DNA from: Desertivirga arenae
GTDB lineage: Bacteria > Bacteroidota > Bacteroidia > Sphingobacteriales > Sphingobacteriaceae
Assembly: GCF_017355785.1 (NCBI RefSeq)
Contig: NZ_JAFEWE010000007.1
Coordinates: 124,001 to 188,000 of the forward strand
Direction of reading: 5' to 3'
Length of the DNA stretch: 64,000 nt
The position numbers and the translations under genes are program-made. The notes under the pieces were generated by a model. It had not been told where the DNA came from. It saw only the letters and a program-made list of their open reading frames with translations, and did not search any database. Positions 15,954 to 24,076 of the stretch are shown here, in pieces (within the stretch, counting starts at the first letter, position 1; every line of letters starts with the position of its first letter).

Positions 15954-17651
15954 ATGGTCCAGGTGAAGAAGCACTATAAACTTGGTTTTCTGATAGGGAT
16001 AGCAGCAGTATTTGCTTCCTGTAAAAGAGACCTCGAAACAGTGCCAATTGAGCAGCAAACATTGGATGTTATATTTGATTCCAGAGATTCTGCTGGCGCA
16101 AATGCGAACCGCTTTTTATACGATTCTTATCTGCACCTTCCCACTATACATAACCGCGTTGGAGGAGATTATCTGGATGCAGGCACTGATGATGCAATTT
16201 CATCGACTACCACAAATACCTCTGTTTTTCAGCTAGCCACGGGTGCATATACAGCTAATAATTATCCGGATAACCAATGGTCTAATCTTTATACAGGGAT
16301 CCGGCAAACGAACATATTCATCTCTAATATTGACAGGGTTCCACTAAAAGGAAAACTGAGTAATGGAACACCCTTCAACCGGGTATGGAAAGCTGAATCC
16401 AAATTCTTGAGAGCTTTCTATTATTTTGAGTTATTAAAACGATACGGAGGTGTGCCCCTGCTGGGTAACCGTATACTTTCTTTGGCAGACGATGTGAACA
16501 TTCCAAGAAGTTCCTTTGATGATTGCGTTGAATTTATCGTTAGTGAATGCGATGCTATCAAGGATAGTTTGAGGACTAATCCGATAGACGCTACTAATAT
16601 AGAAAGGCCGAACAGGGCCGCTGCTCTGGCATTGAAAGCGCGGGTGTTGCTTTATGCTGCAAGCCCACTTTATAATGGAGGCAATATTGAGGGCGGAAAT
16701 CAATTTACTGGTTATAGTTCATACAATGCAGAGCGCTGGCAAAGAGCGGCAAATGCTGCGCGGGAGCTTATTGACGAGAACGCACTGAGTCTTGATCCCG
16801 GATTTGAAAATGTCTTTCTAAATCAGATGAGCCCCGAAAGGATCTTTGCGAGACAAGGTGGAAATAACCAGTCGGTTGAGAATAACAATGGGCCCATTGG
16901 TTATACTTCGTCAATTAATAACGGCAGGACTAGTCCCACTCAGGAACTAGTGAACTCTTTCGGAATGTCTAATGGGAAATCAATTGCAGAAATTGGTTCA
17001 GGATACAATCAGAACTCACCTTATGAGAACCGGGATCCAAGATTTTACGCTACCATCCTTTACAATGGGGCTCCCTGGTTAGGGAGACCTGTGCAAACCT
17101 ATGAAGGCGGTGCTGACAAACCGGGTGGTGCAAGACAACAGACCCGTACCTCATATTACCTACGCAAGTTCATGGGTAATTATACAACTTCATCACAATA
17201 CACCAATATATCTCATGATCATATTCTTTTCAGATATGCTGAAGTACTTCTGAATTTCGCTGAAGCAAAGAATGAGTATTTAAATACACCAGACCAGGAC
17301 GTTTACAACGCAGTGGAATCCATCAGAAAGAGAGCCGGTTTAAACCCTTTTTCTCTCCCTATTGGTCTCAGTAAAGACCAGATGAGAAATCTTATCCGGA
17401 ATGAAAGGAGAGTAGAACTGGCATTTGAAGAGCATCGTTACTGGGATGTGCGAAGATGGAAGATCGCGGAAACCGAATTTAATAAGGAGCTGCATGGAAA
17501 ACTTATCTACAAGCTTGGTTCGGGAACTCTTACTTATCAGGATAATCCGGTGCTTCAGATGAAGTTTAAGGCACCACAAATGTATTTCGCCCCAATTCCA
17601 TATTCCGAAGTTGTGAAAAATAAAAACATGGTCCAAAATCCCGGATGGTAG
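15954..17651 (+). CDS. SusD/RagB-family lipoprotein
   Basis: From the ATG at 15954 this is a 565-residue lipoprotein (signal MVQVKKHYKLGFLIGIAAVF, lipobox FASC, C23). An in-frame ATG at 15873 would add 27 mostly polar residues before the signal peptide. That extension has the usual 21-bp spacing from susC but would make an unusually long n-region, so I prefer 15954. SusD landmarks are ESKFLRAFYYFELLKRYGGVPLLG, RYAEVLLNFAEAKNE, IRKRAGLNPFSLP and NERRVELAFEEHRYWDVRRWK. The close match to the SusD at 9478 indicates a tandem duplication. It is followed 46 bp later by another SusC gene. Confidence 0.93.
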   Translation: MVQVKKHYKLGFLIGIAAVFASCKRDLETVPIEQQTLDVIFDSRDSAGANANRFLYDSYLHLPTIHNRVGGDYLDAGTDDAISSTTTNTSVFQLATGAYTANNYPDNQWSNLYTGIRQTNIFISNIDRVPLKGKLSNGTPFNRVWKAESKFLRAFYYFELLKRYGGVPLLGNRILSLADDVNIPRSSFDDCVEFIVSECDAIKDSLRTNPIDATNIERPNRAAALALKARVLLYAASPLYNGGNIEGGNQFTGYSSYNAERWQRAANAARELIDENALSLDPGFENVFLNQMSPERIFARQGGNNQSVENNNGPIGYTSSINNGRTSPTQELVNSFGMSNGKSIAEIGSGYNQNSPYENRDPRFYATILYNGAPWLGRPVQTYEGGADKPGGARQQTRTSYYLRKFMGNYTTSSQYTNISHDHILFRYAEVLLNFAEAKNEYLNTPDQDVYNAVESIRKRAGLNPFSLPIGLSKDQMRNLIRNERRVELAFEEHRYWDVRRWKIAETEFNKELHGKLIYKLGSGTLTYQDNPVLQMKFKAPQMYFAPIPYSEVVKNKNMVQNPGW

Positions 17652-17697
17652 TGTTTTAAACCACAGGACGATCTTCAATTTTAAATCTAATTCTGAG

Positions 17698-20600
17698 ATG
17701 AAAAAATCTTTATATACAATTCTTATCATTTTTTTGATGAGCCCTATAATATCCTTAGCCCAAACCAGGGTTTCAGGTATAGTTAAAGATGCCAGTGGTC
17801 CTTTGCCTGGCGTAAGCATAAAAGAGAAAGGGGTAGAAAGAAGTGGCGCAACTACTGATGTGAACGGAAAGTTTACTATGGTATTAAAAGGCCAGGCAAA
17901 TGTGCTGGTGTTTTCCAGTATCGGCTTTCAAAGTCAGGAGCTGAAGGTTCACGACGGGCAGAAGCTGGAAGTCATACTGCAGGCAAGTAATCGCAGTCTG
18001 GAGGAGGTTGTTGTTGTTGGTTTCGGAAAAGCAAAAAGGATCACCATGACAGGCTCTGTAAGTGCAATTAAAGGTTCTGAGATAAGGGAAGTCCCAACCT
18101 CCAGTGTTCAGAACGCCCTGCAAGGAAAATTACCTGGCTTCATTGCTCAACAACGCTCTGGACAACCTGGAAAAGATGCATCTGATTTTTTTATCCGTGG
18201 GGTAAGTTCCTTAAATCCTGCAGGAAATCAGCCCTTGATTATTGTAGATGATATTGAATATTCGTATGAGCAGTTATCTCAGATTAATGTGAATGAAATA
18301 GAAAGTATTTCTATACTTAAAGACGCTTCAACCACAGCTATTTATGGGATAAAAGGGGCAAACGGAGTTCTGATCGTTACTACCCGCCGAGGTACTGCAG
18401 GTGCTCCAAAAGTTAATGTTAGGGTAGAATCAGGCCTGCAGGCTCCTGTTAGAAAACCAAATTTCCTGAATAGTTATGAGTCGGCTTTACTGGTGAATGA
18501 AGCCCTGAGTAACGACGGGCTTACACCGCAGTTCAGTAACGACGACCTGGAGCATTTTAGAAAGGGTGACGATCCTTACGGGCATCCGGATGTGAATTGG
18601 TATAAGGAAATATTTAAACCCAGTTCGATGCAGTACAATAGCAATATTGATATCTCGGGCGGGGCAGAAGCTGTGAAGTATTTTGTTTCGGGAGGGGGTT
18701 TTACCCAGAACGGAAATGTGAGGACCTTCCAGGATGAAGAGAACCAGGTAAACCCTAATTATTATTACAGGAGGTTCAATTTCAGATCTAACCTCGACGT
18801 GCAGGCTTCAAAGACGCTGAACCTCCGGTTCGACCTCAGCGGTAGGTTTAACAGGATCAACGCGCCCTATGCAGGTAACATAGTAGGGGAGGTATATGAT
18901 TTTTCACGTATTCATCCTTACTCAGCTCCGTTTTTAAATCCCAATGGTAGTTATGCTTATGCAAGTGATACCAAAGGACTTCTTCCTACTATAAATGCCC
19001 GCTTAGCCACACAGGGTTACCGGTTGGAGCGAAGGAATGATCTGAATGTCCTTTTTGGCGGCACACAAAAGCTGGATGCCCTAACCAAGGGATTGTCATT
19101 TATTGGAAGAGTTGCTTATGCCAGTGTTGAATCCAACGCCCGGTTGCAAAGAAGAGATAATCCGCCATCTTACCTGTATGATCCTGACGGTGATACTTAT
19201 ACGCTGAACGGACCCACCTATACTTCAGGGAACTATCTTTTAAGTGCAGAACAGGGTATGTTCAATAGCCGTGTAAATATTCAGGCCTATTTGAATTACG
19301 ACCGTACCTTCGGTCCGCATAACCTGCACTCGATGTTGTTATATAACCGAGAGTCATATAAGGAAAAGGATGCTTTCGTAAATGCTAATAACTGGATCCC
19401 TCAAAATTTCCAGGGTTCTACCTTCAAAGCTATTTATGACTATAAGCAGAAATACATATTGGATTTCAGCGCTGCCTATAATGGGTCTGACCGGTTCAAT
19501 GCCAATAATCGCTTTGGTTTTTTTCCCGCGATGTCTGTCGGGTACAGCATTTCAAAGGAGAACTTTTTTAAGAAAAAAGCGCTGGAATTCATTGATCTTT
19601 TAAAGGTAAGGGCTTCTTATGGTATTGTAGGCTCGGATAAAGTTCAGGGTAATCGTTACCTGTACGATCAGGTATATTTGCTACAGCCCGGCATCTCATT
19701 TGGTGAAACGAATACTCCGGATTTTTCAATTGTTGAGGGGCCCCTCGGAAATCCTGACGTTACCTGGGAGAAGCAGAAAGAGTTTGATCTTGGTTTGGAT
19801 GCGAACTTATTCAGGAGCAAATTGAATCTTACCGTCGACTACTTCAATAACCTGCGATACAGACAATTAATCACCCCTTCTTCTCTGCCCCTGAACATAG
19901 GGGTGGGAACATCCCCTAAAAATATTGCCCGGGTTCGCAATCGCGGGTTTGATGGAGAGTTGGGATATCGCAGTAATGCAGGGAATTTCAGCTATAATGT
20001 TTCCGCAGTCTTTTCTTACTTTAAAAATAAAATACTGTATAAAGACGAGCCTTCTCCGGCCTATCCATGGCTTATGGAAACTGGTCATTCCATCAATCAA
20101 CCTTTCGGCTATACATTTACAGGTTTCGATGAAAATGGAAACCTGAAGTACAAAGATTTTAATGCCGACGGTGTAATTGATGAGAATGATAAAACGGCAA
20201 TAGGTAAACCCAACTTACCAAGTACCTCTTATGGTTTAACCCTGGGCGGAAGATATAAGGGTTTTAGTATGAATATTCTGTTCCAGGGAACAGCCGGCTA
20301 TAGCTTTGTTGTAAAAGGTACAGGTATCGAACCTTTTCAAAGCCAGTTTCAACCTATCCATCAGCAAAGATGGACCCCCGAAAATAGTGATAACGCACAA
20401 TTTCCCCGTTTAACAACAAACCCAACCTCAATCAACAGTCCTGCAGCCTACCTGTCTGATTTTTGGCTGATAGACGCAAAGTACTTGCGGTTGAAAACCC
20501 TTGAATTGGGTTACCAGCTTCCCAACAAGGCATTGCCGCTTGGAATAAGCAATGCGAGGATCTACCTCAGTGGTTATAATCTGCTAACCTGGACTAACTA

Positions 20601-20700
20601 CTCTAAGTATCAGCAGGATCCGGAGGTAGAGTCGAACACTGCAGGTGATACTTACCTGAACCAGCGGGTAATCAATTTAGGATTTCAGGTAGGTCTATAA
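17698..20700 (+). CDS. SusC-type TonB-dependent transporter
   Basis: The 1000-residue transporter has a signal peptide (about 1-21, ending ISLAQ) and a carboxypeptidase-regulatory-like domain (TRVSGIVKDASGPLPGVSIK, about 22-100). The SusC linker SLEEVVVVGFGKAKR is followed by a classical plug (ILKDASTTAIYGIKGANGVL). The barrel ends INLGFQVGL. Unlike the upstream SusC at 12744, all the usual plug signatures are present. It follows the second SusD by 46 bp and precedes the DUF5018/propeller lipoprotein by 31 bp. SusD2-SusC2 therefore form a pair in reversed order within the operon. Confidence 0.95.
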   Translation: MKKSLYTILIIFLMSPIISLAQTRVSGIVKDASGPLPGVSIKEKGVERSGATTDVNGKFTMVLKGQANVLVFSSIGFQSQELKVHDGQKLEVILQASNRSLEEVVVVGFGKAKRITMTGSVSAIKGSEIREVPTSSVQNALQGKLPGFIAQQRSGQPGKDASDFFIRGVSSLNPAGNQPLIIVDDIEYSYEQLSQINVNEIESISILKDASTTAIYGIKGANGVLIVTTRRGTAGAPKVNVRVESGLQAPVRKPNFLNSYESALLVNEALSNDGLTPQFSNDDLEHFRKGDDPYGHPDVNWYKEIFKPSSMQYNSNIDISGGAEAVKYFVSGGGFTQNGNVRTFQDEENQVNPNYYYRRFNFRSNLDVQASKTLNLRFDLSGRFNRINAPYAGNIVGEVYDFSRIHPYSAPFLNPNGSYAYASDTKGLLPTINARLATQGYRLERRNDLNVLFGGTQKLDALTKGLSFIGRVAYASVESNARLQRRDNPPSYLYDPDGDTYTLNGPTYTSGNYLLSAEQGMFNSRVNIQAYLNYDRTFGPHNLHSMLLYNRESYKEKDAFVNANNWIPQNFQGSTFKAIYDYKQKYILDFSAAYNGSDRFNANNRFGFFPAMSVGYSISKENFFKKKALEFIDLLKVRASYGIVGSDKVQGNRYLYDQVYLLQPGISFGETNTPDFSIVEGPLGNPDVTWEKQKEFDLGLDANLFRSKLNLTVDYFNNLRYRQLITPSSLPLNIGVGTSPKNIARVRNRGFDGELGYRSNAGNFSYNVSAVFSYFKNKILYKDEPSPAYPWLMETGHSINQPFGYTFTGFDENGNLKYKDFNADGVIDENDKTAIGKPNLPSTSYGLTLGGRYKGFSMNILFQGTAGYSFVVKGTGIEPFQSQFQPIHQQRWTPENSDNAQFPRLTTNPTSINSPAAYLSDFWLIDAKYLRLKTLELGYQLPNKALPLGISNARIYLSGYNLLTWTNYSKYQQDPEVESNTAGDTYLNQRVINLGFQVGL

Positions 20701-20731
20701 CCTGGGTCAGGCTTTTAAATAAAAATATAAT

Positions 20732-22618
20732 ATGAAGAAGGTTTTATTTCTATTGATATCAGGTCTGGTCCTTTTTTGGGCCTGCAAAGACAATTATATT
20801 ATGCCTCCTCATCCCGGGAGGATGATTAAGCAATTTAAACTTGCAGAGGGGCAAATAGGTGAGACGGTTATTTCGCGGACTGACGGTAAAAACAAAGTAA
20901 TTGTAACTGTTGGGAAATCTGTTGATCTGAAAGCGTTGACCCCCCTTATCACAGTTTCAGACAAAGCAAGTATTTCACCGGCATCGGGCCAGGTAATAGA
21001 CGTTTCAGCTACAAAAAAAATTAATTATACAGTTACGGCCGAAAGTGGGCAGGTAGAAAACTGGGAAGTTATGTTCGTGGTGTTTGATCCGAATGCGGTA
21101 GATTATGCTTCCTATACGATCAAAAATATGGCAGCGGCAAAGTTTCTTCAGGTTGCCGGGGATATTAAATTCACTGAAAAATATAGGAATAATCAAAAGA
21201 TAGATCTGTTTCAGGGCGCATCGGAAGGTGTTCCTGATATCTGGCAGAAATGGAAGTTGATTTATAAGCTTACTGAAAATAATATCCGTTATTATGAGAT
21301 GATGAATCTGCATAGTGGCAAGCTGCTAACCTCTCCGGGAACAGCAGCAGGAGCAGAGCTTCTACAACTTTCAGAGAAAGGAACAGTAGGTGGTGATCAG
21401 CTTTGGGAAGTCAGGGAAAAATCAGCACAGGGGTTATTTTCTTTCATTAATAAAGGAAGCGGAATGGCTGTCTCCTATATAGCGGCTGTAGGAAGCAATC
21501 CGAAAGTTATACAGGAAGTTATCAGTACAGATAGCAAGCAGCAGTGGAACTTAAGCCCTATTGCCGAAACATCTTACCGTGATGATAAAGCAGTTACTTT
21601 TTTCGAGCGTAATTCAGCTATGCAGGGTTCTGTTGCTTTTGATCAGGGAACCAGTGTGCCTCTAAGTGATGGGAGAGTATTATGGATCACTCAGGATGCC
21701 TGGGACGGTGTTTCTCTGAGAGCGGGAAATGTATTTGATTGTAATCATTTCTTTAGCTATAATAATTCTGTAATGATCCAACCCTCCAGGACAGATTGGG
21801 ATCCGGCACATACTCCAAATATGACCATCTCTAACAGTGCTCATAACCGGCCTAAGCAGGTGTTCAACAACCAGCCCGGAACAACCTGGTCCTGGCCGGG
21901 ACTTGGTGTTCAGATTGGCAACGATGTATGGGTGCAGTGCGGGGAAGGAAAGGATTTGAACGCGACCAATCAGTCTTTGTACAAGTTAAACGAAGTTGCA
22001 GGAAATCAATGGAGCGCTATCCGCATGATGCCTGCAGGTATGAGCAACCAGATCGCCATTAATTATGCTGCAGGAATGGTAAAAAGCAATGATGGGTATG
22101 TTTATTCATTTGGCTTTCAGGGTACAGGAATAACTTCTACAAATGTCTTTGTAGCAAGGTTCGCGCAAAGTAATCCAATGAACTGGACCTTTTGGAATGG
22201 ATCAAAATGGGCGGATACACCTACAACAGCCACAGAAGCCCGTGTTAGTCCCGGGATGGCAAACGTAAGTGTTTCTTACTGGAAGGGAAAATATGTAATG
22301 ATGAACATGACCCAGGGGTTCTTTTGTGATAACTCCGTTCGCGAGATCTATATGTCTTATTCTGACAGTCCTACAGGACCTTTCTCCACTCCGAAAAAGG
22401 TTTACACTATTGTTGAATATTTTAAAGGAGTGTACGCGAGATATTACACCCCTGCTATTCACCCTGAGTTTGACAATGGGCGCGACGAACTGCTGTTAAC
22501 GTATTGCCTTAATGTTACAGGTTGTGATCTAAGCTGGTGTGAAAACGGCGGTATGGATCCTTATTACTACAGGGTTAAAGGACTTCGGGTACCTGCATCT
22601 CTGATCTTTCCGCAATAG
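20732..22618 (+). CDS. surface lipoprotein: DUF5018-like + ricin-like + beta-propeller domain
   Basis: The 628-residue protein has a lipobox FWAC (C18). Residues about 30-115 resemble DUF5018, an Ig-like repeat (IKQFKLAEGQIGE, LKALTPLITVSDKASISPASG). Residues about 118-265 have the spacing of a ricin-type beta-trefoil (YYEMMNLHSGKLLTS, QLWEVREKSAQGLFSFINKGSG, QQWNLSPI). Residues about 270-625 form a propeller resembling DUF5005/DUF4185 proteins, with WDGVSLRAGNVFDCNHFF, FWNGSKWADTP, SDSPTGPF and a closing YYYRVKGLRVP. DUF4185 is related, as I recall, to the endo-D-arabinanase family GH183. It is either an uncharacterised surface hydrolase or a binding protein. The last third is paralogous to the protein at 36891-38069. 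Confidence 0.6.
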   Translation: MKKVLFLLISGLVLFWACKDNYIMPPHPGRMIKQFKLAEGQIGETVISRTDGKNKVIVTVGKSVDLKALTPLITVSDKASISPASGQVIDVSATKKINYTVTAESGQVENWEVMFVVFDPNAVDYASYTIKNMAAAKFLQVAGDIKFTEKYRNNQKIDLFQGASEGVPDIWQKWKLIYKLTENNIRYYEMMNLHSGKLLTSPGTAAGAELLQLSEKGTVGGDQLWEVREKSAQGLFSFINKGSGMAVSYIAAVGSNPKVIQEVISTDSKQQWNLSPIAETSYRDDKAVTFFERNSAMQGSVAFDQGTSVPLSDGRVLWITQDAWDGVSLRAGNVFDCNHFFSYNNSVMIQPSRTDWDPAHTPNMTISNSAHNRPKQVFNNQPGTTWSWPGLGVQIGNDVWVQCGEGKDLNATNQSLYKLNEVAGNQWSAIRMMPAGMSNQIAINYAAGMVKSNDGYVYSFGFQGTGITSTNVFVARFAQSNPMNWTFWNGSKWADTPTTATEARVSPGMANVSVSYWKGKYVMMNMTQGFFCDNSVREIYMSYSDSPTGPFSTPKKVYTIVEYFKGVYARYYTPAIHPEFDNGRDELLLTYCLNVTGCDLSWCENGGMDPYYYRVKGLRVPASLIFPQ

Positions 22619-22678
22619 CGTATTTCAGATTATACGGATTATTACTATTAAGAAACACACAGAATCTCAAAAAGATAT

Positions 22679-24070
22679 ATGAAACTTAGTTTTTTACTGC
22701 CAGGCCTTGCCTGTCTTTGTACCCAACTCTCAACTGCTCAGCCTAAACCTCAACCCTTTAAATCAGGAGACCGGGTGGTTTTCGCTGGGAACAGTATTAC
22801 CGAAGCAGGTTTATACGGCTCTAATATCTGGTTGTATTATATGACCCATTTCCCCGAAAGAAAAATACAAGTATTAAATGCCGGTGTTGGTGGAGATGTG
22901 GCCGAGCAAATTTACAAACGATTGGATGATGATATTCTCGCTAAAAAGCCAACAGTGCTTGCTGTGACCTTCGGAATGAATGATAGTAAGTACTTTGAGT
23001 ATAACTCGCCCAATCCGGACGTGAATGGCTTTGTAAAAACATCGTATGATAGCTATCTGAAGATTGAAAAAAAACTACAGGAGCTGAAGGGTGTGAAGAA
23101 GATCATTATGGCATCCTCCCCTTATGATGAAAACGTCCAGTTGCCAAATAATAATGCTTTTAAAGGGAAATTCAAAACTATGGAAAAGATCATTGAATTT
23201 CAAAAGGCTTCAGCTTTCAACAATAACTGGAGCTATGTAGATTTCTTTTATCCAATGGCCCAGATTAATCTGCGCGAGCAGAAAAAGAACCCGGTTTATA
23301 CAGCTTCAGGAAATGATCGTATCCATCCAAGCAGTGCTGGCCACCTGGTAATGGCATATATCTTTTTGAAAAGTCAGGGATTAGCAGGTTCCTGTATCGC
23401 TGATGTTAGTGTTGATTACGCTGCCGGCAAGGTAGTTAAATCAGTAAATGCAAAAAGCGATAAAGTGCTGAAAATAAAGGATGGAATACGCTTCGATTAC
23501 CTTGCTAATTCTCTTCCTTTTCCCATAGATACAGTTCCACGGGTGTGGATGAACCCTGAAGTACAAAGCGAGGCCTTAAAGATCGTACCTTTTAATGAAG
23601 AATTTAATAATGAGAGGTTGGTAGTGAGAAATTTACCTGCGGGAAGGTATACATTAAGAATAGACCGGGATCCAGTTGCAGAATTCTCTGCGCATGAGCT
23701 TGCTGCAGGGATAAATATAGCTACACTTAAAAACACGCCGCAGTACCAGCAGTCATTACAAGTGCTTAAACTGAGTAATGAACGACGGGAAATTGAAGGA
23801 AAATTCAGAAGCTATTTCTGGGTTAATTACAATTTTCTGGCGGATAAGAAGATGTTGTTCGACAAGTCATCCGCTGCCAGGGATACGATCGAAAAGTATG
23901 CGCCGAGTAACGGTTGGTTGAATGGAAAGAAAAATGACTGGGAAATGGTGCGGGAGGAAAATTCAGGAAAGATGCTTGAAAGCAAAATGAATGCACTGGT
24001 CGACGAGATATACCGGGTAAACAAGCCTAAGAAACATACCATCGAAATCGTAGCTGTTTCTTTTAACTAA
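22679..24070 (+). CDS. secreted SGNH/GDSL hydrolase
   Basis: The 463-residue protein has a signal peptide (about 1-21, ending LSTAQ). SGNH blocks are intact: block I AGNSITEAG with the nucleophile S39, block II NAGVGGD (G71), block III FGMND (N101) and block V DRIHPSSAGH with D213 and H216. The SGNH domain ends near residue 235. The other 230 residues form a C-terminal region without a family that I can name, ending in a helical stretch around KPKKHTIEIVAV. Such enzymes in PULs commonly remove acetyl or other acyl groups from polysaccharides. The next gene starts 7 bp after the stop, so the two are cotranscribed with the GH78-like enzyme. Confidence 0.85.
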   Translation: MKLSFLLPGLACLCTQLSTAQPKPQPFKSGDRVVFAGNSITEAGLYGSNIWLYYMTHFPERKIQVLNAGVGGDVAEQIYKRLDDDILAKKPTVLAVTFGMNDSKYFEYNSPNPDVNGFVKTSYDSYLKIEKKLQELKGVKKIIMASSPYDENVQLPNNNAFKGKFKTMEKIIEFQKASAFNNNWSYVDFFYPMAQINLREQKKNPVYTASGNDRIHPSSAGHLVMAYIFLKSQGLAGSCIADVSVDYAAGKVVKSVNAKSDKVLKIKDGIRFDYLANSLPFPIDTVPRVWMNPEVQSEALKIVPFNEEFNNERLVVRNLPAGRYTLRIDRDPVAEFSAHELAAGINIATLKNTPQYQQSLQVLKLSNERREIEGKFRSYFWVNYNFLADKKMLFDKSSAARDTIEKYAPSNGWLNGKKNDWEMVREENSGKMLESKMNALVDEIYRVNKPKKHTIEIVAVSFN

Positions 24071-24076
24071 GCTAGA

